DNA from: AWTP1-13 sp963770295
GTDB lineage: Bacteria > Pseudomonadota > Alphaproteobacteria > Rhizobiales > Hyphomicrobiaceae
DNA length: 64,000 nucleotides
Reading direction: 5' to 3'
Assembly: GCA_963770295.1 (NCBI GenBank)
Contig: CAVYPA010000010.1
Span: 434,001-498,000 of the forward strand
Shown here: piece by piece, positions 19,110-27,447 of the stretch
How positions within the stretch are numbered: position 1 is the first letter of the stretch
Layout of the letters: each line of letters opens with the position of its first letter
Position numbers and translations under genes: made by a program
The notes under the pieces: model-generated
The model's input: only the letters and a program-made list of their open reading frames with translations
Database searches by the model: none
What the model was told of the DNA's origin: nothing

Positions 19110-20459
19110 ATGCGTTACCTGCCGCTCACCGATGCCGATCGCAAGGCCATGCTGGGCAAGATCGGCATCAGCAATATCGATGCCTTGTTCGCCACCGTGC
19201 CTAAAGACAAGCTGCTCGGCGGCCTGCTCGATCTGCCGAAAGGCAAAAGCGAACTTGCTGTCGAGCGCAGCATGGGCCGGCTGGCGGCGCAGAACACGCC
19301 GGCGGATTCGGTGCCTTTCTTCGTCGGCGCCGGTGCCTATAAGCATCACGTGCCGGCGAGCGTCGATCACCTGATTCAGCGCTCCGAGTTCCTGACCTCC
19401 TACACGCCCTATCAACCGGAGATCGCCCAGGGCACGCTGCAGTACCTGTTCGAATTCCAAAGCCAGGTCGGCCTGCTCACGCGCATGGAGGTGGCCAATG
19501 CGTCCATGTACGACGGCTCGACGGCCGCCGCCGAGGCGGTGTTGATGGCGCATCGCCTGTCGAAGCGCCGCCGCGCGGTGCTCGCCGGCAACCTGCATCC
19601 GCACTACCGCGAGACCATCGCAACCGTGTCACGCATGTCGGGTGACGAGATCCTCGCGGCTCCGCCTGCCCCCGCCGGCAGCGAGGAGCTGGCGCACCTG
19701 ATCGACAATACGGTGTCCTGCGTCGTCGTCCAGACCCCCGATTTCTATGGCCACCTGCACGATTTGAGCGCGCTTGCCGAGCGCGCGCATGCGGCCGGTG
19801 CGCTGCTGATCGCCGTGTTCACCGAAGTCGTGTCGCTAGGCGCGATCGAACCACCGGGCGCAATGGGCGCCGATATCGTGGTGGGCGAGGGACAGTCGAT
19901 CGGCAACGCCCTGTCATTCGGGGGCCCCTATGTCGGGTTGTTTGCGACGCGGCAGAAAAACTTGCGACAGATGCCGGGCCGGCTGTGCGGCGAGACCGTG
20001 GACAAGGAGGGCCGGCGCGGTTTCGTGCTGACGCTTTCGACGCGTGAACAGCATATCCGCCGCGAGAAGGCGACCTCGAACATCTGCACCAATTCCGGCT
20101 TGTGCGTGCTGGCCTTCACCATCCACATGTCTCTGCTCGGGGAGGCGGGGCTGCGGCGGCTCGCCCTCCTCAATCACGCCAACGCCGTGGCGCTCGCCGA
20201 ACTCCTGGTCAAAGTGCCGGGCGTCGAGCTGCTGAACGAGACATTTTTCAACGAGTTCACGATTCGGGTGCCGGGCAAGGCGGCGGAGGTCATCGAAAGG
20301 TTGGCCGCCAAGGGCGTGCTCGGCGGCGTGCCGGTGTCACGGCTCGAGCCGGACCGAGCGGAGCTCGCCGACCTGATTGTCGTCGCTGCGACCGAAGTGA
20401 ACACGGATGAGGATCGCTTGGCCTATGCCAAAGCGTTGCGGGAGGTGCTGGAATGCTGA
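19110..20459 (+). CDS. gcvPA: Glycine dehydrogenase (decarboxylating) subunit 1
   Basis: The N-terminal half-enzyme of two-subunit P protein, 449 residues, which decarboxylates glycine together with GcvPB. Family blocks such as RYLPLTDADRKAMLGKIG, FLTSYTPYQPEIAQGTLQ and TSNICTNSGLCVLAFTIHMS are clear. The start at ATG 19110 matches the usual N-terminus. The gene overlaps gcvPB by seven bases, which suggests coupled synthesis of the two subunits. Confidence 0.95.
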   Translation: MRYLPLTDADRKAMLGKIGISNIDALFATVPKDKLLGGLLDLPKGKSELAVERSMGRLAAQNTPADSVPFFVGAGAYKHHVPASVDHLIQRSEFLTSYTPYQPEIAQGTLQYLFEFQSQVGLLTRMEVANASMYDGSTAAAEAVLMAHRLSKRRRAVLAGNLHPHYRETIATVSRMSGDEILAAPPAPAGSEELAHLIDNTVSCVVVQTPDFYGHLHDLSALAERAHAAGALLIAVFTEVVSLGAIEPPGAMGADIVVGEGQSIGNALSFGGPYVGLFATRQKNLRQMPGRLCGETVDKEGRRGFVLTLSTREQHIRREKATSNICTNSGLCVLAFTIHMSLLGEAGLRRLALLNHANAVALAELLVKVPGVELLNETFFNEFTIRVPGKAAEVIERLAAKGVLGGVPVSRLEPDRAELADLIVVAATEVNTDEDRLAYAKALREVLEC

Positions 20460-22144
20460 ACCGTCAGGGCCGGGCGACGGCGCCGGGAGAGACTATTGCG
20501 AGCGCGCCCGCTACCTTTAGCGGCAACCGCGCGCTGGCCATCGAGGAAGGCCTGATCTTCGAAATTGGCCGCGTCGACACCACGGGTGTCGACATCGAGG
20601 AGCCGCCAAGCTTTGCCGCCCGGCTCGGCAAGCTCGCTAGGCGCGCCCCGCTGGGGCTGCCAGGCCTCAGCGAGCCGGAAACGATGCGGCACTACGTGCG
20701 CCTGAGCCAAAAGAACTATGGCATCGACACCGGCCTGTTCCCGCTCGGCTCCTGCACCATGAAGCACAATCCGCGCCTCAACGAACGCATGGCGCGGCTG
20801 CCGGGCTTCGGCGATGTTCACCCCCTGCAGCCGCTTTCGACGGTGCCGGGCGCGATCGCTCTCATCGCCGAGCTGGCGCGTTGGCTGCGCGCGCTCACCG
20901 GCATGCCAGTCATTGCCATGACGCCGAAAGCCGGCGCGCACGGCGAGCTCTGTGGCATGATGGCGATCAAAGCGGCACTGGCGGCGCGCCGCGAAAATCG
21001 TTCGGTGGTGCTGGTACCCGAATCGGCGCACGGCACCAATCCGGCGACGGCGGCTCTGCTCGGCTACCGTGTGGTATCGGTGCCGGCGCGCGCCGACGGG
21101 ACGGTCGACGCCGACGAAATCCGCAAACGTCTATCACCCGACGTCGTCGCCATCATGTTGACGAACCCCAACACCTGCGGCCTCTTCGAGCGTGATGTGG
21201 TTGCCATCGCCGAGGCAGTGCACGCCGCCGGCGCCTACTTTTACGCCGATGGCGCCAACTTTAACGCCATCGTCGGCAAGGTGCGGCCGGGCGACCTTGG
21301 CGTCGATGCCATGCACATCAACCTACACAAGACTTTCTCGACGCCCCACGGCGGCGGTGGCCCGGGTGCCGGTCCGGTGGCGTTGTCGGCGGCGCTGGCT
21401 CCGTTCGTACCCCTTCCCTACACCATCGTCGACGCCCGCGGCATTGGCTACGTCGAGCACGCCGGCCGACCGGCCCAACGCGTCGCAGACCGGTCGATGG
21501 TCTCGTCAGCGAGCGCCGCGCACGCGGACTGCAGCGGCGATGCTGGCAACGAGGCTGGGATGCCACCATCAGCCCTGCAGGCAAGCGACCGCGCGGACGC
21601 GCAAGCAAAGCCGCTCGGACGCATGTGCGCCTTCCACGGTCAGATGGGGATGTACGTGCGCGCGCTCGCCTACATGCTCAGTCATGGGTCGGACGGCATG
21701 CGCCAGGCATCGGAGGATGCGGTGCTCAATGCCAACTATGTCAAGAGCTCCCTCGCCGATCTCATGTCGGCACCGTTCGGCGACCAGCTGTGCATGCACG
21801 AGGCGTTATTCGATGATCATTGGCTCGAGGGAACCGGCATCTCGACCCTCGATTTTGCCAAGGCCATGATCGATGAAGGCTATCATCCGATGACCGTCTA
21901 CTTCCCGCTCGTCGTGCACGGCGCCATGCTGATCGAGCCGACGGAATCGGAATTGAAAGCAAGCCTCGATCAGTTCATCGCCAGCCTGCGCAAGTTGGCC
22001 GCCGCCGCGGGCGCCGGCGAGGTGGCACGCTTTCGTGAGGCACCACGCTTTACCCCACGCCGCCGCCTGGACGAGACCAAGGCGGCGCGGGAACCGAGAT
22101 TGAGGTGGACGACGGGGCAAGAACCTCAGGCGGCGGCGGAATGA
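20453..22144 (+). CDS. gcvPB: Glycine dehydrogenase (decarboxylating) subunit 2, with an internal insertion
   Basis: The PLP-bearing half of the P protein. The cofactor lysine is in HINLHKTFSTPHGGGGPG, with the glycine-rich loop after it, and ESAHGTNPATAA and TNPNTCGLFE are present. At 563 residues it is longer than the usual 480–520. The extra length lies at about residues 345–385, between YTIVDARGIGYVEHAG and LGRMCAFHGQMGMYVRA, where family members have a short loop. The inserted stretch is low-complexity Ala/Ser/Asp-rich and frame-neutral. The C-terminal extension with PRRRLDETKAAREPRLRW is normal for Alphaproteobacteria. It is the last gcv gene in the run. Confidence 0.94.
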   Translation: MLNRQGRATAPGETIASAPATFSGNRALAIEEGLIFEIGRVDTTGVDIEEPPSFAARLGKLARRAPLGLPGLSEPETMRHYVRLSQKNYGIDTGLFPLGSCTMKHNPRLNERMARLPGFGDVHPLQPLSTVPGAIALIAELARWLRALTGMPVIAMTPKAGAHGELCGMMAIKAALAARRENRSVVLVPESAHGTNPATAALLGYRVVSVPARADGTVDADEIRKRLSPDVVAIMLTNPNTCGLFERDVVAIAEAVHAAGAYFYADGANFNAIVGKVRPGDLGVDAMHINLHKTFSTPHGGGGPGAGPVALSAALAPFVPLPYTIVDARGIGYVEHAGRPAQRVADRSMVSSASAAHADCSGDAGNEAGMPPSALQASDRADAQAKPLGRMCAFHGQMGMYVRALAYMLSHGSDGMRQASEDAVLNANYVKSSLADLMSAPFGDQLCMHEALFDDHWLEGTGISTLDFAKAMIDEGYHPMTVYFPLVVHGAMLIEPTESELKASLDQFIASLRKLAAAAGAGEVARFREAPRFTPRRRLDETKAAREPRLRWTTGQEPQAAAE

Positions 22145-22260
22145 GCCGAGCCTGGCACCGGCCTCCCCTTCGCCGCCTTGCCCGCTGGCTCCAGATCGAT
22201 TGAGGGCGGCCGAACGCGGCCCCCCCGCGCCTCGCCGCTGCAGGTTGGGAAAGGGCATGC

Positions 22261-22695
22261 ATGGCTCGCGTCGTCGGCATTGATCACCTCGTTCTCCGCG
22301 TCAAGGAGTTCGAGCGCTCGCGGCGGTTCTACGATCTGGTGCTGGGCTTTCTCGGCTTCAAGCGCAAGTACAATTTTGCCAAGACCACCGGTTGGAGCAA
22401 CGGCAAGACGCTACTCTGGATCGGCGAGGCGGATGCCGAAGGCAAAAAACACCCACACCGCATCGGTAATATCGGCTTCCATCACTACGCCTTTGAACTC
22501 GGCAAACGCCAAGACGTGGATGATCTCTACGCGCTTTTGCAAAGCCATGGGATCGAGGTGGTCGATCCGCCCGCCGACTATCCAGACTATGGCGAAGGCT
22601 ACTATGCGGTGTTTTTCACCGACCCCGATGGCCTGAAGCTGGAGGGTATGGTGTGCAAGCCGCCGCGCCGCAAGCGCCGCCAGGCCAAAGTCTGA
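22261..22695 (+). CDS. VOC family protein (glyoxalase/dioxygenase fold)
   Basis: A 144-residue single vicinal-oxygen-chelate domain. It begins GIDHLVLRVKEFERSRRFYD with the first metal-ligand His, and has a second His in GFHHYAFEL and a Glu near the end (DPDGLKLEGMV). This is the layout of the glyoxalase/bleomycin-resistance superfamily. The basic tail (KPPRRKRRQAK) is unusual. No substrate can be assigned. It follows the gcv operon by about 115 bases on the same strand. Confidence 0.85.
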   Translation: MARVVGIDHLVLRVKEFERSRRFYDLVLGFLGFKRKYNFAKTTGWSNGKTLLWIGEADAEGKKHPHRIGNIGFHHYAFELGKRQDVDDLYALLQSHGIEVVDPPADYPDYGEGYYAVFFTDPDGLKLEGMVCKPPRRKRRQAKV

Positions 22696-22829
22696 CGACC
22701 GGGCCGGCTCGTTGGCACTGCAGCCGCGGCGCCAGCTTCGCCTGTCAGCGTCGCCTACTGTCGGTGGCGACCGCAATTTTGCCCTCAGCAGCCACTACAA
22801 GCGCGCGAGCAACTACGGCACAGGGTGCC

Positions 22830-22979
22830 ATGCGATATTGGACCTCGCAGATCGTGATTGGCATCATCGTCACCGTCGTCGGCACGGTGATCGCCAATGC
22901 CGTCATCAAGGCGTTCGGCGGCCGCAAGCACGTCGTCGATGCGCCGCACTACTCCGGGCCGGCCCGGGCTGGGCGCTAG
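22830..22979 (+). CDS. Small single-span membrane protein
   Basis: A 49-residue frame from ATG 22830 with one hydrophobic span, TSQIVIGIIVTVVGTVIANA, then a basic, cytoplasmic-type tail (FGGRKHVVD). No family recognised. It ends in a four-base convergent overlap with the amidohydrolase gene, which leaves no room for a terminator between them. Confidence 0.5.
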   Translation: MRYWTSQIVIGIIVTVVGTVIANAVIKAFGGRKHVVDAPHYSGPARAGR

Positions 22980-24040
22980 CCGAGGTGGTCCAGGTCCAGC
23001 CGGTAGAAGCGCGCCGCCGTACCGGCAAACAGATCCGCCTTCTCGCTAGCGCTCGCGCCTTTGGCGATAAGCTTGCAGGCGTTCCAGAACACCGGGTAGC
23101 TGTAGGACCCCTTGTCGACCGGAAAGTTGCTCTCAAACATCGCACGCGAGGGCCCAAACGCCTCGATTGAGGTTTCAAGAAAGGGACGCCATGCCGCGGC
23201 CAGCGTCTCGGAGGAAGGCGGCTCGGCATGCGCGTGGAAATCGAAACCGCCAAGGCGCATGCCAAGGCCACCGAGCTTGACGTAGACGTTGGGACAGCTG
23301 GCCAGGGCCTCGACCGAGGCCTTCCAGTTGGCAAACACCTCGTCGCGCTTGCCGGCATAGCCGCGAATGCCAATCGGTCCACCGACGTGATCGAGCACGA
23401 TCTTGTTGTCGGGAAACGCCCGTGCGAGATCGGCAAGTTCATCGATTTGCGGGTGATAGAGCCAGGCATCGTAGCTGAGGCCGAGCTTGCCTAAGACGGC
23501 GAAGCCCTCGCGAAAGGCCGTTTCCCCGAGCAGGCCGGGCGGAGGGTTATAGGCGGGGTTGCGCACCTTGGCGTCCTCATCCCAGGCGCTGCTGTGGCGT
23601 ATGCCGCGGAAGCGATCGCCACCAGCCCGCAAATGCGCTTCGAGCACAGGCTCAACCCGACGGCCGAGGCTCAGGTCGGCGTGACCGACGATACCGGCGC
23701 AATGACGCGTTTTGCCGTAAATGCCACTGGCGCTCATGGCCGCGGCGCCATTGACGAACTCGGTTTCGCCCACGTGTTTCATCTCGACGGGGCCGCTGGC
23801 GCGTAACATGGCGCGGGCCTGAACGAAGACGGTGGCAACGATCTTGTGGCCGCTCGTCGTGTCAGCCGCCAATTCATCCAGGAGATAGCGCCAACCGGGC
23901 CGGTCCCAAAGGTGGTGGTGCGGATCGACGATCGCCAGATCGGCGTCGAGAATGGGCTCCCGACGACGGTCGAGCCAGTCTGGGCGCACCGGCAGGTAGT
24001 AGTCCTCGGCGGTTGCGCTGGGCTGGGTGGCGGTGGACAT
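22976..24040 (-). CDS. Amidohydrolase family protein (COG3618, TIM-barrel metal-dependent hydrolase)
   Basis: A 354-residue amidohydrolase-2 barrel of the group containing 2-pyrone-4,6-dicarboxylate lactonase and fuconolactonase. The metal motif is VDPHHHLWDRPGWRYLLDE; further barrel-end residues are in KIVLDHVGGPIG and the C-terminal ESNFPVDKGSYSYPV with the conserved Asp. The open frame extends to 24223, but MSTATQPSATAEDYY at 24040 is the better start. Its neighbour at 24153 is divergent. The substrate is probably a lactone or carboxylic-acid derivative, not specified by sequence. Confidence 0.85.
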   Translation of the reverse strand: MSTATQPSATAEDYYLPVRPDWLDRRREPILDADLAIVDPHHHLWDRPGWRYLLDELAADTTSGHKIVATVFVQARAMLRASGPVEMKHVGETEFVNGAAAMSASGIYGKTRHCAGIVGHADLSLGRRVEPVLEAHLRAGGDRFRGIRHSSAWDEDAKVRNPAYNPPPGLLGETAFREGFAVLGKLGLSYDAWLYHPQIDELADLARAFPDNKIVLDHVGGPIGIRGYAGKRDEVFANWKASVEALASCPNVYVKLGGLGMRLGGFDFHAHAEPPSSETLAAAWRPFLETSIEAFGPSRAMFESNFPVDKGSYSYPVFWNACKLIAKGASASEKADLFAGTAARFYRLDLDHLG

Positions 24041-24152
24041 TTGCGGGACACTCCTTAAGGATTGACGAGCGCCGCCGGATCGCCGGCCTCTTTGACCTGC
24101 TGTCAGGTGCACGAAAAGGCGATGGGAACCCCAAGCAAGCGAGCGAGCTATC

Positions 24153-24500
24153 ATGCCAATCAAGTCCAAGTATGTGTTCGTGGCAAGCATGGATGTGGCT
24201 GCCGATAAAGAAGCCTTGTTCAACGAAGTCTACGACGAGGAGCATGTGCCGAACCTCCTCAAGGTACCCGGCGTACATGCCGTCACGCGCATCGCGGGGG
24301 AGCCCTTTGCCATGAGCATCGGTGGTGAACAGAAGACGCAGAGCCATGACGGGGCGCGCTATACGGCCATTTATGAGATCGATGGCCCGCACGTGCTCAT
24401 CAGCCCGGACTGGGCGAAGGCGGTGGAAGCCGGTCGCTGGCCGGCGGAGGTGCGACCCCATACGCGCAATCGGCGGCACGCCCTCTACCGCGTTCGTTAA
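24153..24500 (+). CDS. Dimeric alpha/beta-barrel-like small protein
   Basis: A 115-residue protein with the ferredoxin-like signature of EthD/DUF4286-type proteins: a first strand (KYVFVASMDVAADKEALFNE), the loop VYDEEHVPNLLKVPGVHAVT, a second strand (RYTAIYEIDGPHV) and a C-terminal helix. The EEHVP histidine is commonly functional in this fold. It is divergent from the amidohydrolase with a gap of about 110 bases, so the two may be coregulated in the same catabolic step. Confidence 0.65.
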   Translation: MPIKSKYVFVASMDVAADKEALFNEVYDEEHVPNLLKVPGVHAVTRIAGEPFAMSIGGEQKTQSHDGARYTAIYEIDGPHVLISPDWAKAVEAGRWPAEVRPHTRNRRHALYRVR

Positions 24501-24973
24501 GCCTCGCATTTCAGCCGCCTCCTCCGGAGCCGAGGCCCGCGGCCGCAACGGCAATCGAGGTGGGGCAACAGGCCGATCGCCCAACCTCGGCGGTGCAGCA
24601 CAGTCGATCGCGCCCAGCTTCGCCGCGGAGACGATCGCGACGCGCCGGCGCCAACGAGCGCAAGCGACGTTGCCCGCAAGCGCGGTCCCGGCAGACGCCG
24701 GTCACTTCAAGCTTGGGCCGCGCTGTGCGCCTTGGCTCTTTTGCGCCGGCGAGGCCAGCAAGGCCCGAGCCACAAAAGAATGACCCGCGGCTTGGGGGAA
24801 CCGCGGGTCAATGCGCGACTGGCGCGTGAGGGAAGCGGAAGGGGGGGTCTGCGCGCCCGTCTGAAGAAAAAACCCGGGTACCGCGCAATCGTTCCGCCCG
24901 CTTCAGAAGTTTTTTTGAAAGCTGCGCGGGTGGGGTGTCAGGGCGACAAAGTTCGCCTTTTTAGATCGATCCA
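24501..24973. other. Intergenic region with no recognisable gene
   Basis: About 470 bases. Open frames on both strands are composition-driven and show no start signal or domain. The only clear element is the perfect inverted repeat at 24781–24810. Confidence 0.5.
24781..24810. terminator. Perfect 10-bp inverted repeat hairpin
   Basis: TGACCCGCGG at 24781–24790 and CCGCGGGTCA at 24801–24810 are perfect complements around a 10-base loop. The stem is strong but no T-run follows on the plus strand, so it is either a weak or factor-dependent terminator or some other structured element. Confidence 0.4.
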
Positions 24974-25144
24974 CTACGTCAATTGGCTTAGAGCTCTCGC
25001 GGCCGCGGTCGACACCGGCCAGTGGTCGAGAGCGAGTGCCACCATCACGGCCAAGCCCACGCCGAGCACGGAGAGCGCGCCGACCAACGAGGCCAACCAG
25101 ATCATTTCCCGCAATTCCTCGCTGAGGCCTTTCCAAAGTTCCAT
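24974..25144 (-). CDS. Small membrane protein
   Basis: A 56-residue frame from ATG 25144: an amphipathic start, MELWKGLSEELREMIWLASL, then a membrane span (VGALSVLGVGLAVMVALALD). No family recognised. It lies downstream of nepR1 on the same strand, about 80 bases away, and may be transcribed with it. Confidence 0.5.
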   Translation of the reverse strand: MELWKGLSEELREMIWLASLVGALSVLGVGLAVMVALALDHWPVSTAAARALSQLT

Positions 25145-25222
25145 GAGGCTTTGCTCCCGCACGCTAGCACGTTGGCTAGTCAACCTGAGGGGAAGCCTTT
25201 TCGTTCCCAGCTTCGCGTGGCG

Positions 25223-25435
25223 TCACTTGCGCTTTGCGCCGGACTGCTTACGCTCCAGCTCATCAAGGAGTTTGCGGAACTTCTCCGGTACCGGCTGGGT
25301 GACGACCTCGTCAAAGATACCCCTGAGCTGTCGGCCAATGTGTTCGTGGACGGCGAAGTCGCCGCCGGCGGACGGTTCATCGGCGGCCGGCGGCTGTTCC
25401 TGCTCCCGGTCGGGCTTTCGTTTGGCCATGGTCAT
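25223..25435 (-). CDS. nepR: NepR-type anti-sigma factor (copy 1)
   Basis: A 70-residue protein whose second half is the NepR signature HIGRQLRGIFDEVVTQPVPE followed by KFRKLLDELE. NepR binds and holds EcfG sigma factors until phosphorylated PhyR takes it away. The acidic/proline-rich N-terminus is typical and variable. Start is ATG 25435 or 25429. It is divergent from phyR1 across 142 bases, the usual arrangement. A second NepR gene lies at 26959–27285. Confidence 0.88.
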   Translation of the reverse strand: MTMAKRKPDREQEQPPAADEPSAGGDFAVHEHIGRQLRGIFDEVVTQPVPEKFRKLLDELERKQSGAKRK

Positions 25436-25577
25436 TTACATCGTGCACGAACGTCCTACATATTGCCCAACGGCACGCAACGCTCAAGGACTGTCGAAAA
25501 CTTTCGGCTGGCGCGCGATCGTTTTGCTGGCCGCACCGAACCTTTGAACCGCGGGATCTCGCACCGAGAAGGGGGCC

Positions 25578-26387
25578 ATGCCGACGCTGGCTGAGAGCAT
25601 CGCATCGCACCTGCCCCAGCTGCGGCGCTTTGCGCGCCTGCTGACCGGGAGTCAGCAGGCGGGAGATGCAGCCGTCTCGCGTATGCTGCAAGCGATGGTG
25701 GCCGACCCGGGCGCCTATCCGGAAAAGCCAAGTCGGGTCGAACTCTACCAGCTTTTTCTCAGGACGCTGGCCGCCATTCCGGAGGATGACTCGCGGCAGG
25801 AGGCCGGCATCGGCCAGACCGCCGCGCGGTCGCTGGCGGCGATGACGCCCCAGGCCCGCCAAGCCTTCCTGCTCGTATCGGTCGAGGAACTGGCGCCGCG
25901 CGAGGCTGCCGAGGTACTCGAAGTCTCCCAACGCAGGGCCGAGGAATTGCTCAACCAGGCCAGCGAAGAGATCGCCCGCCAGATCGCCACTGACGTATTG
26001 ATTATCGAGGACGAGCCGCTGATCGCGCTCGACCTTCAGCGGATGCTCGAAGGCCTTGGACATCGCGTGACCGCGATCGCACGCACCCACGACGATGCGG
26101 TGGGGGCAGCCTCTTCCCATAAGCCCGGGTTGGTGCTGGCCGATATCCGCCTGGCCGATGGGAGTTCGGGGCTCGAGGCCGTGAATGATATCCTCTCCAG
26201 TTTCAGCGTGCCGGTCGTGTTCATTACGGCCTATCCTGACAAGCTGATGACCGGCGAGCGACCGGAGCCGACGTTTTTGATCACCAAGCCGTTTCGCGAG
26301 GACGCCGTCAAAGCGGTTGTCAGCCAAGTGCTGTTTTTTGACCAGCAAGCGCGGCGGCGTCACAAGGGCCCGTCCGCCGCCCTATAA
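25578..26387 (+). CDS. phyR: PhyR-type response regulator of the general stress response (copy 1)
   Basis: A 269-residue PhyR. Residues 1–130 are the sigma-factor-like (EcfG-mimic) domain, with region-4-like MTPQARQAFLLVSVEELAPR. Residues 138–260 are a receiver with the acidic pocket in LIIEDEPLIALDL, phosphoacceptor Asp189 in LVLADIRLADGSSG, and the conserved Lys in LITKPFRED. When phosphorylated it sequesters NepR and frees EcfG. It is convergent with ecfG, only eight bases apart. A Shine–Dalgarno-like gaaggggg precedes the ATG. Confidence 0.94.
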   Translation: MPTLAESIASHLPQLRRFARLLTGSQQAGDAAVSRMLQAMVADPGAYPEKPSRVELYQLFLRTLAAIPEDDSRQEAGIGQTAARSLAAMTPQARQAFLLVSVEELAPREAAEVLEVSQRRAEELLNQASEEIARQIATDVLIIEDEPLIALDLQRMLEGLGHRVTAIARTHDDAVGAASSHKPGLVLADIRLADGSSGLEAVNDILSSFSVPVVFITAYPDKLMTGERPEPTFLITKPFREDAVKAVVSQVLFFDQQARRRHKGPSAAL

Positions 26388-26395
26388 AGCGCCCA

Positions 26396-26962
26396 TCAGG
26401 GTACGCGTGTTCCCCCCGCCGTGCGCGCCACGATCGCCTCGGTAGAGGAATCCGGTCCGAATTCCCGCGGCGTGTTCACACCCAGCATTTCGGTAAGCTT
26501 GGTGCGAGCACGATTGACGCGGCTTTTGATGGTCCCCACCGCGCAGCCCGACACGGATGCCGCCTCTTCGTAGGAAAATCCGGCGGCCCCGACCAAGACC
26601 AAGGCCTCGCGCTGATCCGGTGGGAGGAGATTGAGCGCCCGCCGGAAGTCTTGCATGTCCAAATGGCCCTGCTGACCTGGATGGATGGCGAGCTCCGCCG
26701 CCTTTTTGCCCTCTCGATCCTCAACTTCGCGCCGCCGTCGGCGGCAGTCGGAAAAATAGGTATTGCGCAGGATGGTGAAGAGCCAGGCGCGCAGATTGGT
26801 GCCCTCTTGGAAACTTTCCAGATGGTTCCAAGCTTTCAGCAACGTCTCCTGGACGAGATCGTCGGCCCGCTCGACGTCCCCACACAGGGAAACGGCGAAG
26901 GCGCGCAAATTGGGGATCAACCCCAGGAGGGCCTGCTTGAGGGGGCCAGAGTGAATGTTCAC
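26396..26962 (-). CDS. ecfG: EcfG-type ECF sigma factor (general stress response)
   Basis: A 188-residue ECF15-type sigma factor. Region 2 reads VERADDLVQETLLKAWNHLE, then FQEGTNLRAWLFTILRNTYF and SDCRRRRREVED; region 4 reads PPDQREALVLVGAAGFSYEE then AASVSGCAVGTIKSRVNRAR. It directs RNA polymerase to GGAAC-N16/17-CGTT promoters, two of which lie just upstream. ATG overlaps the nepR2 stop by four bases (ATGA), so anti-sigma and sigma are made together. Confidence 0.95.
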   Translation of the reverse strand: MNIHSGPLKQALLGLIPNLRAFAVSLCGDVERADDLVQETLLKAWNHLESFQEGTNLRAWLFTILRNTYFSDCRRRRREVEDREGKKAAELAIHPGQQGHLDMQDFRRALNLLPPDQREALVLVGAAGFSYEEAASVSGCAVGTIKSRVNRARTKLTEMLGVNTPREFGPDSSTEAIVARTAGGTRVP

Positions 26963-27285
26963 CGTTGCTTCTCCCTCGCCTCGAGCGCCTCGAGCAATTT
27001 CACGAAACGCTCCGGCACGGGCTCCTCTTCGATGCCCTCGAAGATGGCACGCAGCTGTCGGCCGAGTTGCGCTTGCAAGGAGCGGTCGATCATGCCCGTA
27101 GCTTGGCTATCATGGCGCGGCGCCCGCTGCATATCGGGTCTATTCTCCCTTTCCAGGTCCGCATCGGTGCAACCGGCGGGCCGTTTACCCACGGGCTGGC
27201 GACCACGGCGTCCACCCCCGCTCTCCCCCTTCATCTGGGCTTCGCTGGGGCCCGTCGGCCCAGTGAAGCCATTCTTTCCATTCAT
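26959..27285 (-). CDS. nepR: NepR-type anti-sigma factor (copy 2)
   Basis: A 108-residue protein with the NepR core LQAQLGRQLRAIFEGIEEEP then VPERFVKLLEALEA at its C-terminus. The N-terminal 65 residues are Gly/Arg-rich and probably disordered, longer than in copy 1. I start it at ATG 27285 (MNGKNGFTGPTG); the frame stays open far upstream, antisense to phyR2, which is a shadow. It is the first gene of nepR2–ecfG and has an EcfG promoter 50 bases upstream. Confidence 0.86.
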   Translation of the reverse strand: MNGKNGFTGPTGPSEAQMKGESGGGRRGRQPVGKRPAGCTDADLERENRPDMQRAPRHDSQATGMIDRSLQAQLGRQLRAIFEGIEEEPVPERFVKLLEALEAREKQR

Positions 27286-27338
27286 GTTTCCCCCTTCGAT
27301 CAGAGGCTTTGCGTGCTCTTCAATCGGTTCACCCGAAA

Positions 27339-27363
27339 AACGCGGAGGGGGCCAGAGAGTTCC
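27339..27363 (-). promoter_or_regulatory. EcfG-dependent promoter of nepR2–ecfG
   Basis: Read on the minus strand: GGAAC (27363–27359), a 16-base spacer, then CGTT (27342–27339). This matches the EcfG consensus GGAAC-N16/17-CGTT. Transcription would begin near 27332, about 45 bases before the nepR2 ATG at 27285. It implies positive autoregulation of ecfG. Confidence 0.8.
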
Positions 27364-27369
27364 GTCCCG

Positions 27370-27395
27370 GGAACTCAAGTCCTGTCTGTTGCGTT
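27370..27395 (+). promoter_or_regulatory. EcfG-dependent promoter of phyR2
   Basis: GGAAC at 27370–27374, a 17-base spacer, and CGTT at 27392–27395, a consensus EcfG promoter. The phyR2 ATG is at 27448. The −35 boxes of this promoter and the divergent one are only six bases apart, so one EcfG–polymerase may exclude another. Confidence 0.8.
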
Positions 27396-27447
27396 TTTGT
27401 GCCGATCGCAGGCTTTGACACAGGAACGTCCAGGGAGGGGATTGGGT

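Noticed and set aside
26965..27447. N-terminal extension of phyR2 to 431 residues
   Set aside because: The extension is antisense to nepR2 and would run through both EcfG promoters. PhyR proteins are about 270 residues.
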